A DNA stretch of 36,392 nucleotides from a virus. The DNA lies in IMG/VR virus record IMGVR_UViG_3300035698_003521, positions 1 to 36,392 of that record. One strand, given 5' to 3'. The stretch's first letter is position 1; each line of letters begins with the position of its first letter. The position numbers were made by a program, and so were the translations under genes. Below, in pieces: positions 21,918 to 29,136 of the stretch. The notes below the pieces were generated by a model. It saw only the letters and a list, made by a program, of their open reading frames with translations, was not told where the DNA came from and did not search any database.

Positions 21918-22970
21918 ATGAAACTAACATTTGAGTCCAGTGCATTAATTTTTATGAACAGAATTAAACTCGCGAAGAAAAAAGACGAGAAGACCCTAAT
22001 GGGTAGATGTCCCATGTGTGGTGATTCTAAAAAAGATCAAACAAGAACTAGATTTTATTTAGTAAGATCAAATTCACGTTATCCAACTATGGTATATTGT
22101 CACAACTGCTTCTTCAAAAAGACTGCTGATTCATTCTTTAGATCTTTTGCTCCTGAAGAAGTTACAAGATTAGAAAAGATGCAAGAGTCAGACGAAGGTT
22201 TAGAAGGCCTTTTTGAACAGATACAAGAATTTAAACCAAGAACTCCCGAAGAGACAATGCGAGATTTAAAAGAGGAATTACCAAGAGCAAAGAAGGTTGT
22301 TGGTAACTTCTTCAAGACTCATACATATTCTATAGAGAACTTTGAAGAAGCACTTGAGTATACAAAGTCAAGATACATACCAGATGAATGGGTAAGTAAA
22401 TTAAGACTCCTTAAACCTCAATTTCATTCAGGATTTCGATATTCTTATTTGAAGGACTATATTATCTTCCCCTTTATTGATAAAGAAGATAATAAACCTT
22501 ATTATTTCCATTCGAGAAGATTTCGTAATTTAGAGAATGAGAGAATGGCAAGGTATTTATCATGTCCATATCGTCCTACGAATGATGTTACTTTTTACTT
22601 AAATGAATTTAATATTAATGAAAATGAACCAATTTATGTTTGTGAAGGTACTATTGATTCTCTTCATATTAAGAATAGTGTTTCTACAAATGGATGTGGA
22701 AAGATCTCGGACGAATTCCTAGAACTCTATGAACATCGATTTGGAAAGAAGAATCTTGTATTTTGTTTAGACAACGAACTGTTAGATAAAGATGCTAGAA
22801 ACAAAGCAATTGAATTATATAATAGGGGATATTATATTTTTGCATGGTCTAAGTTTATTAAAGATTATCCCTCTCTAAAGAACATTAAGGATTTTAATGG
22901 TTTATGTTGTGTTGCAAAGAAGCAACACCTCCCGTTGGAAACTATTATTAGATATGTGAGTGGAAAATGA
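21918..22970 (+). CDS. gp61: gp61-like DNA primase
   Basis: The start is ATG 21918 (GGAG six bases upstream) rather than the in-frame codon at 21888, which lies inside the promoter. The zinc ribbon GRCPMCGDSKKDQ...YCHNCFFKK (residues about 25-63) reads the priming trinucleotide. The TOPRIM domain has IYVCEGTIDSLHI (catalytic Glu) and LVFCLDNELLDKDA (Asp-x-Asn pair), with an NGCGKI loop between. Length is 350 aa, close to T4 gp61 (342). It works with the gp41 helicase encoded upstream as the primosome, and overlaps the next gene by 4 bases (ATGA). Confidence 0.92.
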   Translation: MKLTFESSALIFMNRIKLAKKKDEKTLMGRCPMCGDSKKDQTRTRFYLVRSNSRYPTMVYCHNCFFKKTADSFFRSFAPEEVTRLEKMQESDEGLEGLFEQIQEFKPRTPEETMRDLKEELPRAKKVVGNFFKTHTYSIENFEEALEYTKSRYIPDEWVSKLRLLKPQFHSGFRYSYLKDYIIFPFIDKEDNKPYYFHSRRFRNLENERMARYLSCPYRPTNDVTFYLNEFNINENEPIYVCEGTIDSLHIKNSVSTNGCGKISDEFLELYEHRFGKKNLVFCLDNELLDKDARNKAIELYNRGYYIFAWSKFIKDYPSLKNIKDFNGLCCVAKKQHLPLETIIRYVSGK

Positions 22971-23527
22971 GTAAATTATTAGACGAATTCAATAAAGAGA
23001 TTAATGAACACAAAGAACCAAAATTTATTTCTGATGATGTCGTGTCTAATGTGATAAAGAATAAAGAGATGATGTTTATAGAAAACAAACAAAAGATTCT
23101 CCTATCAGTCAATTCGGTCTGGTCTTTAGTGAAGGTAAGAGTAGAAACCATACCACCAGAGACATTCAAGATAGATAAGAAAAATCTAACATCAGATATG
23201 GAAAAACTCCAGATCAAACTATCCCACATCAGAGAAGATATCTTTGAGTTTAATAAGACTCTTAGTAATCTAAAGGTTCATCAACATGCTCTTGCTTTAT
23301 TCATATCAAATGAACTAAAAATCAGAACTGGTTCCACAATCAAAACTAATAAAGAATTAGAGTCTGAGATTAAAGCAGATCAACATTATAATGAGATTGT
23401 TATTAAGATAGAAGAATTAAAATCTCTTATTGAGAAAAGCACATCGATGTCTTGGTCAATGAATCAACAGATTGGATTCGTAAGAGAGATAACAAAGATG
23501 GAAACACAAAGGATGTATAATGTCTAG
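22967..23527 (+). CDS. helical protein, possible UvsY-like recombination mediator, 186 aa
   Basis: Mostly helical and charged, with no membrane segment. The C-terminal ~60 residues (SEIKADQHYNEIVIKIEELKSLIEKSTS... and QQIGFVREITKMET) resemble the arrangement of T4 UvsY, whose C-terminus reads VLAADKDVLKVDTSLQ... then FAIKHIQDMRAFE. UvsY helps load UvsX on gp32-coated DNA, and both of those partners are present here. The protein is longer than T4 UvsY (137 aa), and the similarity is seen by eye only. It overlaps the primase stop by 4 bases and the next gene by 8. Alternative: an unrelated replication accessory protein. Confidence 0.4.
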   Translation: MSKLLDEFNKEINEHKEPKFISDDVVSNVIKNKEMMFIENKQKILLSVNSVWSLVKVRVETIPPETFKIDKKNLTSDMEKLQIKLSHIREDIFEFNKTLSNLKVHQHALALFISNELKIRTGSTIKTNKELESEIKADQHYNEIVIKIEELKSLIEKSTSMSWSMNQQIGFVREITKMETQRMYNV

Positions 23528-24413
23528 TCATAATATTCCAGTACTCCGACATACAGAAGACCCAAAGAATGATCCTCTATGGTCGAGAATCTTTGGACAC
23601 CTTTCTCACTCTGATTATAGTACGAGTGTATTCTCAAGACCAAATGGTGATCCTGTAAATCTATACAACCTCTACCAAGGACAGACATGCTTTATAATTG
23701 GAAGAGGTCCAAGCTTGGGTGCCGTTGTTGAGAATGTAGATCTTTATAGAAAGTTAATGAATCCGAGTATAGTTAAATATTCAATGAATGATGGACCAGA
23801 GTGTTTGGATTACAATTGTCAACTATATACATGTACAGATCGTCCTACGAAATTCAATAAGAAGATCTGGACAAATCCAAATATAATGAAACTGATTGCA
23901 GAAAACCGCGTCCTTTTCCATAAACAGAATAGTTCAAAAAAGAATATTGCTTATGATAACGTTTATGTTTCTTCTTGTCCAAATGTTTATTCGGTATTCA
24001 CATACTTAATCGATAACCGTGATTCAAAGAAGATTAATTTTATAAACAGTTTTTTCTCATCTCCTGCTGTTTTGTATGGATATCATAACGGGATCAAGTG
24101 TACCCTCCTTGCGGTACTAAAAATTGCTCTCCTGTTGGGATTCAGTAGAATTGTATTGATTGGTGTAGATTTTAATATGGATCAAAAGAACCCATATTAT
24201 AATAAGAAAGAGAATGAATATCCAAAATTCCATATAGATCATAACAATAAACTGTATAAATTTGTCGCCCCGGTCTTAGAAGGTATAGTAAATCACCTCA
24301 AAGATGAGAGTTGTAATTATAATTGTGAGATCGTAACTACCAAGAAAATAAAAGACTTACCATCAATTCCAGAGATTAATTTGAAAAATGAATTGAAAAA
24401 TGCCATGAAATAG
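23520..24413 (+). CDS. DUF115/MptE-like Rossmann-fold protein (glycan-related, tentative)
   Basis: Two motifs mark this family: CFIIGRGPSLG (residues about 57-67), a Gly-rich phosphate-type loop after the first strand, and SRIVLIGVDFNMD near residue 215. Together they are the hallmark of DUF115 / MptE-like proteins, some of which are linked to glycan or flagellin modification and others to pterin phosphorylation. Phage members are common but unassigned. The ribosome site lies inside the upstream gene, which it overlaps by 8 bases. It may belong functionally with the glycosyltransferase cluster at 28375-36313 rather than with replication. Confidence 0.6.
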   Translation: MSSHNIPVLRHTEDPKNDPLWSRIFGHLSHSDYSTSVFSRPNGDPVNLYNLYQGQTCFIIGRGPSLGAVVENVDLYRKLMNPSIVKYSMNDGPECLDYNCQLYTCTDRPTKFNKKIWTNPNIMKLIAENRVLFHKQNSSKKNIAYDNVYVSSCPNVYSVFTYLIDNRDSKKINFINSFFSSPAVLYGYHNGIKCTLLAVLKIALLLGFSRIVLIGVDFNMDQKNPYYNKKENEYPKFHIDHNNKLYKFVAPVLEGIVNHLKDESCNYNCEIVTTKKIKDLPSIPEINLKNELKNAMK

Positions 24414-24461
24414 GTGGTAATTGGGATAAATAATAAGTTGTCTTAATCAAAGGAGAATAAC

Positions 24462-24623
24462 GTGTGTAAACCTGACGAAAAGAACTGTGAATGTAGAGAG
24501 TGTAATTGTAAGAATGAAGAGAAACCATGTGTAGAGAATGAGGAAAAGGAAGAGAAAGAGGGAGAAGATCAATATCTTATTGAAGGACAAAATCTTTTTA
24601 GCATTCGCAATTATAAGAAATAA
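24462..24623 (+). CDS. Cys-rich miniprotein, 53 aa (GTG start)
   Basis: A small gene beginning GTG at 24462, with AGGAG seven bases upstream, ending TAA 24621-24623 shortly before the RNR start. The product has six Cys in the first 23 residues (MCKPDEKNCECRECNCKNEEKPC), a spacing of CxC/CxxC type that could bind a metal ion. An acidic run (EEKEEKEGED) and a basic end (SIRNYKK) follow. Not a recognised family. The place in front of a B12-dependent RNR, which needs reduced thiols, is suggestive but only inference. Confidence 0.6.
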   Translation: MCKPDEKNCECRECNCKNEEKPCVENEEKEEKEGEDQYLIEGQNLFSIRNYKK

Positions 24624-24637
24624 TTGAGGGAGAATTA

Positions 24638-25663
24638 ATGTCAATCCAAGTACTGTCCGAATACACTAGAATATCAAAATATAGCAAATACATCCCTGAG
24701 AAGAAACGACGAGAGACTTGGAAAGAACAAGTAGATCGTGTTTTTGATATGCATTTAGAATATTATGGAGAAAAGATAACCGAAAACGAAGATCTCCATG
24801 ATATGTTTAAATTTGCAAAGAAAATGGTTATGAAGAAAAAGGTTTTGGGTTCTCAGAGAGCATTACAATTTGGTGGAGATCCAATTCTAAAGAAAAACGA
24901 ACGTCTATATAATTGTACTGCGACCTATGCTGATCGACCTAGAGTGTTTCAAGAATCAATGTTCCTTCTTCTTTGTGGTGCAGGAGTTGGTTTCTCTATT
25001 CAAAAACACCATGTTGTTAAGTTACCATATATTATGCATCCAGAGGGAGAGACAGTAACGTATGAAATCCCCGATAACATTGAAGGTTGGGCAGATGCAA
25101 TTGGTGTTTTGCTCTCCTCTTACTTTTATAAAGATCAACCATTCCCTGAGTTTTATGGAAAGCGTGTTGAATTTGATTATAGTAAGATTAGACCATCTGG
25201 CGCACCATTATCTAGTGGATCGAAAGCTCCCGGTCCAGACGGTCTACGAGACTCCTTAGATAAAATTCGAGCATTACTAAATGATCTATTGAAGAAGCAG
25301 AAGAAACTTAAACCAATTAATGTTTATGATATTCTTATGCATCTTTCTAATGCAGTATTATCTGGTGGTGTTCGGAGGTGTCTTCCTGAATATTATGAAG
25401 TTTTAACAACAGATGGTTATAAAAAAATTAGTGATGTTGAAATTGGTGATAAAGTTATTATCTTAGGTGAGGAAAAGGAAGTAACCAACATATTCGACAA
25501 TGGTGTTAAGAATCTTATTAAAATAAACACCCCTGATGGATATCATGTCTCTACACCGAATCACAAATGGTTAGTATTTAACACTACAACAGAAAATGTT
25601 GAATTTGTGGAGGCGCAATCATTAGACACATCTATTCACAAATTATTGAAAGAAAGGAATTAA
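24638..25663 (+). CDS. nrdJ: class II ribonucleotide reductase NrdJ, N-terminal part with N-terminal split intein
   Basis: Codons 1-247 are the RNR N-extein ending LSGGVRR, and codons 248-341 are the N-intein starting CLPEYYEVLTTDGYKKISDV. The extein carries the first active-site region (RLYNCTATYADRP... and LLLCGAGVGFS) of the adenosylcobalamin-dependent family, which makes deoxynucleotides without a separate radical subunit. The C-terminal part is at 25841. The start has GAGGGAG seven bases before ATG. The ORF ends LLKERN-TAA. Splicing SGGVRR to S of the second part restores the SGGVRRSAT motif of class II enzymes. Confidence 0.92.
   Translation: MSIQVLSEYTRISKYSKYIPEKKRRETWKEQVDRVFDMHLEYYGEKITENEDLHDMFKFAKKMVMKKKVLGSQRALQFGGDPILKKNERLYNCTATYADRPRVFQESMFLLLCGAGVGFSIQKHHVVKLPYIMHPEGETVTYEIPDNIEGWADAIGVLLSSYFYKDQPFPEFYGKRVEFDYSKIRPSGAPLSSGSKAPGPDGLRDSLDKIRALLNDLLKKQKKLKPINVYDILMHLSNAVLSGGVRRCLPEYYEVLTTDGYKKISDVEIGDKVIILGEEKEVTNIFDNGVKNLIKINTPDGYHVSTPNHKWLVFNTTTENVEFVEAQSLDTSIHKLLKERN
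25379..25660 (+). other. split intein, N-terminal half, in NrdJ
   Basis: 94 codons: block A CLPEYYEVLTTDGYKKISD with Cys1, then VEIGDKVIILGE, and block B INTPDGYHVSTPNHKWLVF (His in TPNH). The partner is at 25841-25999. Insertion after SGGVRR is the position of NrdJ split inteins known from phage and metagenomic sequences. Confidence 0.92.
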
Positions 25664-25664
25664 T

Positions 25665-25838
25665 TTGGTATTTATTGGTGGTGGTGTATGCGCAAAGGAC
25701 ATCTGGTTGAAAGACAAAAAAAAGATAGATATTGCAACATCTAATGGATATTCTGTTTTGGTTGTGTGGGAAAATGAATTGAAGTCTGATTATGATTGTG
25801 TTAAAAGTAAAATCAAATCGTTTTTGTTAGGAGGGTAG
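25665..25838 (+). pseudogene. remnant of a Vsr-like/EDxHD homing endonuclease (57 aa)
   Basis: A TTG-initiated reading frame (AAAGG upstream) lies exactly between the RNR fragments. It encodes DIWLKDKKKIDIATSNGYSV followed by LVVWENE, which matches the C-terminal end of EDxHD/Vsr-like nucleases: a W-x-x-D-x-x-K helix, then a GYxVxVxWExE strand. Compare HIVWEDE in the intact enzyme at 14946-15881. The catalytic E...D..H part and all upstream repeats are absent, so the nuclease is lost; it is probably an eroded cassette. Its final codons GGAGGG supply the ribosome site for the next gene. Confidence 0.75.
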
Positions 25839-25840
25839 AT

Positions 25841-25999
25841 ATGAGATTCTTGGAAGTTGATGGTGTTGAGTTTGAATTGATTGATGTTTTAGATATAGAG
25901 GAATATGGTAAAGAACAAACCCATGATATAGAAGTGGAGGATGTTCATTGTTTTACTGCGAGAAATCCCAATTCTGGTCTAGAATCTATATCTCACAAC
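25841..25999 (+). other. split intein, C-terminal half (NrdJ)
   Basis: 53 codons with its own ATG after GGAGGG. Block F is THDIEVEDVHCFTA, and the end is SGLESISHN with Ser+1 at 26000. The full intein would be 94+53 = 147 residues. The last His-Asn and Ser+1 are intact, so splicing should be possible even though the endonuclease is eroded. Confidence 0.92.
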
Positions 26000-27448
26000 T
26001 CAGCAACCATTTGTCTCTTTAGTCCAGACGATAACGAGATGGCAACTGCTAAGACAGGTGATTGGTTTCATAGAGAACCCCAAAGAGCAAGATCGAATAA
26101 CTCTGCACTTCTTATCAGAGACGAGACTTCAAAGGAAGTTTTTAAAGCACTAATCGAAAACGTAAAAGAGTTCGGTGAACCGGGATTCATTTGGGCAGAA
26201 GACAAAGAAGCACTTTTCAATCCTTGTGCTGAAATTGGATTATATGCTTATGATGAAAATGGAAATAGTGGATTCTCATTCTGTAATCTATGCGAAATCA
26301 ATATGAAGAAGGTAAAGGACGAAGCAGATTTTTACGATGCATGTAAGGCGGCCGCCGTCCTTGGGACTCTTCAGGCAGGGTATACCAGCTTCCCATACCT
26401 CGGAAAAGTAACAGAAGATATTGTAAAGAGAGAAGCATTACTTGGTGTCTCTATGACAGGAATGATGGATACGCCAGAAATTGCTTTTAACGAAGAAATA
26501 CAAAAGAGTGGTGCAAAGATGGTTAAAGCAGTTAACCAGAAGATCGCAAAGATCATAGAGATCAATCCTGCTGCTCGTCTTACCTGTGTTAAACCGTCGG
26601 GATCATCTTCGTGTATCCTTGGAACAGCATCAGGTATTCATCCACATCATGCTAAAAGATATTTTCGCAGAGTCCAAGCCAATAAACTAGAAGCACCAGT
26701 AAATCACTTCAAAGGAATAAATCCTCTTGCTGTAGAAGACTCTTGTTGGAGTGATACTGATTATATTATCACTTTCCTTTGTGAAATCCCAGCTGGTGCA
26801 AAATCCAAGAACCAACTTTCTGCAATCGAAATGTTAGAGAATGTAAAACTAACTCAGAACAATTGGGTAAAATATGGTACGGTATCAAAATACTGTACCC
26901 AACCGTGGTTAATTCATAATGTTAGTAATACAATTACGGTTATGGATAATGAATGGGAAGAAGTTGCTGATTACATTTACAAGAATAGAAAGAACTTTTC
27001 TGGTATCTCTCTTCTACCTGTTAGTGGTGATAAGGATTTCCCACAGACTCCATTCGCTTCTGTTCCCTATACAAATGATGTAGTTAGAGAGTATGGTGAG
27101 TGTGCTTTGTATGTTAGTGGTCTTATATCAGAAGCAGAGAATAACTTTTCTAATCTTTGGAAGGCCTGCGATTTCCTTTTAGGGATCAATGGTATTCCAA
27201 ATAAGACTGATGAAATGTATAAATTTAAGGAAAGATGTGAGAAGTTTGCAGAGAGATATCTAGAAGGAAATATTAAGAAACTCACTTATGTTATGAAGGA
27301 TATTAATAATATCAAACTTTGGATGGATCTAAAAAGAGAATACAAAGAAGTAGATTACGAAGGTATGATTGAAGAACAAGATAATGTTAATCATGGTGTA
27401 GAAACAGCTTGTTCAGGAGGTGCTTGCGTCTTAACTTTAGATATATAA
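25841..27448 (+). CDS. nrdJ: class II ribonucleotide reductase NrdJ, C-terminal part with C-terminal split intein
   Basis: Codons 1-53 are the C-intein, ending LESISHN. From codon 54 (SATICLFSPDD) it is the RNR catalytic part: NPCAEIGLYAY (127-137) is the finger-loop signature with the active-site Cys and Glu, and KPSGSSSCILGTASGIHP with RYFRRV marks the class II phosphate-binding region. The C-terminus has a Cys pair (ACSGGACVL), typical of the reducing tail that is recharged by thioredoxin-like donors. The extein parts together give about 729 residues, normal for NrdJ. Neither fragment alone would hold a full active site. Confidence 0.93.
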   Translation: MRFLEVDGVEFELIDVLDIEEYGKEQTHDIEVEDVHCFTARNPNSGLESISHNSATICLFSPDDNEMATAKTGDWFHREPQRARSNNSALLIRDETSKEVFKALIENVKEFGEPGFIWAEDKEALFNPCAEIGLYAYDENGNSGFSFCNLCEINMKKVKDEADFYDACKAAAVLGTLQAGYTSFPYLGKVTEDIVKREALLGVSMTGMMDTPEIAFNEEIQKSGAKMVKAVNQKIAKIIEINPAARLTCVKPSGSSSCILGTASGIHPHHAKRYFRRVQANKLEAPVNHFKGINPLAVEDSCWSDTDYIITFLCEIPAGAKSKNQLSAIEMLENVKLTQNNWVKYGTVSKYCTQPWLIHNVSNTITVMDNEWEEVADYIYKNRKNFSGISLLPVSGDKDFPQTPFASVPYTNDVVREYGECALYVSGLISEAENNFSNLWKACDFLLGINGIPNKTDEMYKFKERCEKFAERYLEGNIKKLTYVMKDINNIKLWMDLKREYKEVDYEGMIEEQDNVNHGVETACSGGACVLTLDI

Positions 27449-27450
27449 TA

Positions 27451-27477
27451 ATGATTTAAATTTTTATGGGGTATAAT
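27451..27477 (+). promoter_or_regulatory. promoter after nrdJ
   Basis: TATAAT at 27472-27477 with ATGATT (27451-27456) 15 bases upstream. The spacer shares ATTTTTATGGGG with the primase promoter at 21872-21899. It drives the small gene at 27490 and the 3D-domain gene behind it. Confidence 0.5.
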
Positions 27478-27489
27478 GGAGGAGTGATG

Positions 27490-27663
27490 ATGGCAAATTC
27501 TGAAAGGTATATACTTAAACAAGTTCAAGAAGAACTAGAACCATCGCAACAAGAATATATCATTAAAGAGTTTAATAGATCAATGAGAGAGAAGTTTAAT
27601 TGGTGGAATACATTTAAGAAGATATGGAGAAGATATGGAGACTATTATGGAAAGAATTTTTAA
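27490..27663 (+). CDS. small hypothetical protein, 57 aa
   Basis: The start is ATG 27490, placed by GGAGGAG five bases upstream; in-frame starts further upstream (27466) overlap the promoter. Not recognised. The product is charged, with an amphipathic N-terminal helix (RYILKQVQEELEPSQQEYIIK) and a Trp/Tyr/Lys-rich end (FNWWNTFKKIWRRYGDYYG) that could lie on a membrane surface. It overlaps the start of the membrane-anchored 3D-domain gene by up to 29 bases, so they are probably co-translated and may work together at the cell envelope. Confidence 0.5.
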   Translation: MANSERYILKQVQEELEPSQQEYIIKEFNRSMREKFNWWNTFKKIWRRYGDYYGKNF

Positions 27664-28111
27664 ATCGATTGTTATGGTATTGAGTCTGTTGCTGTTGTTG
27701 TGGACGAGTATTAGAATTGATACACTTAGTTCGGATTTTGAAAAACATACTAAAGAATCAAGTGTATCTCTAGAAGGATCAGTAGGTGTATCTGACTTCA
27801 AAGAGATGATTGTAAATTCTAGTGCTTACTGTCCTAAAAGTTGCTGCTGCGGAAAATACAGTGATGGTTTTACATCTACAGGAAAGGATGCTCATACAAA
27901 AGGTGTTGCTGTAGATCCAGAAATCATTCCATATGGTTCTATCGTTCAGATCCCCGGTTATGGTAAAGTAAATGCTGATGATACTGGTGGTGCGATAAGA
28001 GGGTGGGATGAAAATGGTTTAGCAAAGATTGATATAAGATTTAAGACTCACCAAGAGGCATTGAATTGGGGACGTAAGAGAATCACAATTAAAGTCTATA
28101 AGGGAGAGTAG
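27635..28111 (+). CDS. membrane-anchored 3D-domain protein (peptidoglycan hydrolase-like)
   Basis: The N-terminus has a hydrophobic segment (IVMVLSLLLLLWTSI) that acts as signal anchor. After a short linker comes a 3D (Asp-Asp-Asp) domain: AYCPKSCCCGKYSDGFTSTG, GVAVDPEIIPYGSIVQIPG, VNADDTGGAIRG and KIDIRFKTHQEALNWG. The three Asp residues of VDP, ADDTG and IDIRF match the MltA/YuiC-type catalytic core, which cleaves peptidoglycan glycan strands. The Cys cluster (CPKSCCC) is unusual and may bind a metal or form disulfides outside the membrane. ATG 27647 (GGAG seven bases upstream) is an alternative start. Role: probably lysis or envelope remodelling. Confidence 0.78.
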   Translation: METIMERIFKSIVMVLSLLLLLWTSIRIDTLSSDFEKHTKESSVSLEGSVGVSDFKEMIVNSSAYCPKSCCCGKYSDGFTSTGKDAHTKGVAVDPEIIPYGSIVQIPGYGKVNADDTGGAIRGWDENGLAKIDIRFKTHQEALNWGRKRITIKVYKGE

Positions 28112-28378
28112 ATGTCAAAACTTAAACGAATAGAATACGAAATAGGAGAATTATTAGGATCAGAATCTGTAGAAAATGGGGAGAATAGAATGGTAACTTA
28201 CCAGTATCTATGCGAGTGCGGCCACCTTACAGAAATCGAAGAAGCTATGGGGAATGCTCCTAGAACTACATCATGCGACCAATGCGACCAAGAAGCAGAT
28301 AAGATAATTTGTACAAATCCTTCAATAATCACAGGGAAACCAGTTCATCCCGCTAGAGAGGGTAGGGGCAAAGGTTGA
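28112..28378 (+). CDS. FmdB-like zinc-ribbon protein, 88 aa
   Basis: The centre, TYQYLCECGHLTEIEEAMGN followed by APRTTSCDQCDQEADKIICTN, has two Cys pairs (CECG and CDQC) and follows the FmdB/zinc-ribbon pattern YxYxCxxCGhxxE...CpxCgxxA. The fold binds one zinc ion, but the biological role in phages is unknown; DNA, RNA or protein binding are all possible. It starts directly after the stop of the 3D-domain gene. The last codon region holds the TTG start of the next gene, so expression continues into the glycosyltransferase cluster. Confidence 0.65.
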   Translation: MSKLKRIEYEIGELLGSESVENGENRMVTYQYLCECGHLTEIEEAMGNAPRTTSCDQCDQEADKIICTNPSIITGKPVHPAREGRGKG

Positions 28379-29136
28379 GTCTAGATATAGGTGTTTCTAT
28401 TCTTTCCACTGGAAGATTTAGTTGTTTTAAAAGATTGATTGATTCGATAGAAGAACATACAGATAAAAATATTTTAGATAAAATTATTTCTGTTTTTGTT
28501 TTAGATGATACTTCCAAAGGTAAAGAAAAGAACCAAATCGAAAGATATGCTAAGAAGAGGAAGTTTGTCAAGTATTATGATACTGGCGAATGTATTGGTA
28601 TTGTAAACAATTCTAATAATGCATTAAGAGCATTGAAACCATTCCAATTTAAGTTGATGTTTAATAATGACATAGAGATCTTGAATAAAGATTGGTACTA
28701 CGTTTATTTTGATGCTATGGAAGATACAGGGTTCCACCATTTCTGTATGCAACAACGTGGTCTTTGGGGTCATGGAACTGAAAAGAAAAGACCAGAAGTT
28801 AAATCTGAAGTAAATGGTATTAAGATCCGAACCATCAAAGAAAAACCAATGGGTGCGATTATGTCTTTTGATAAGTTGGCACAGGATACCGTTGGTTACT
28901 ACGATAACATATTTCCTAAGTATGGGATGTCTCACCACGATTGGACAAACAGAGTTTCGCTATCAGGAATTCAACCTTCCGGTATTCATGATTTAAAGAA
29001 CTCAAATTCTTATTTTAAAATATACGACGAGTATTGTTCTACTCTTCCCAAGGATAGAATCAAATTTTATAGTCAGGCAAAGAAGATATACAAACAAGTT
29101 AGAGATAATAAGAATAGGATATACATAGATGTCTAG
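28375..29136 (+). CDS. glycosyltransferase, family 2-like (GT-A fold)
   Basis: The start is TTG 28375, overlapping the previous stop by 4 bases. N-terminal strand VSILSTGRFSCFKRLIDSIE (7-26) and the acidic site FNNDIEIL (DxE in the DxD position) are typical of GT-A transferases that pass a sugar from a nucleotide donor in a metal-dependent way. The SHHDWTNRV segment resembles the C-terminal acceptor-site region with its catalytic acidic residue. No membrane segment, so it is cytosolic. First gene of the cluster. The donor and acceptor cannot be read from the sequence. Confidence 0.72.
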   Translation: MSLDIGVSILSTGRFSCFKRLIDSIEEHTDKNILDKIISVFVLDDTSKGKEKNQIERYAKKRKFVKYYDTGECIGIVNNSNNALRALKPFQFKLMFNNDIEILNKDWYYVYFDAMEDTGFHHFCMQQRGLWGHGTEKKRPEVKSEVNGIKIRTIKEKPMGAIMSFDKLAQDTVGYYDNIFPKYGMSHHDWTNRVSLSGIQPSGIHDLKNSNSYFKIYDEYCSTLPKDRIKFYSQAKKIYKQVRDNKNRIYIDV

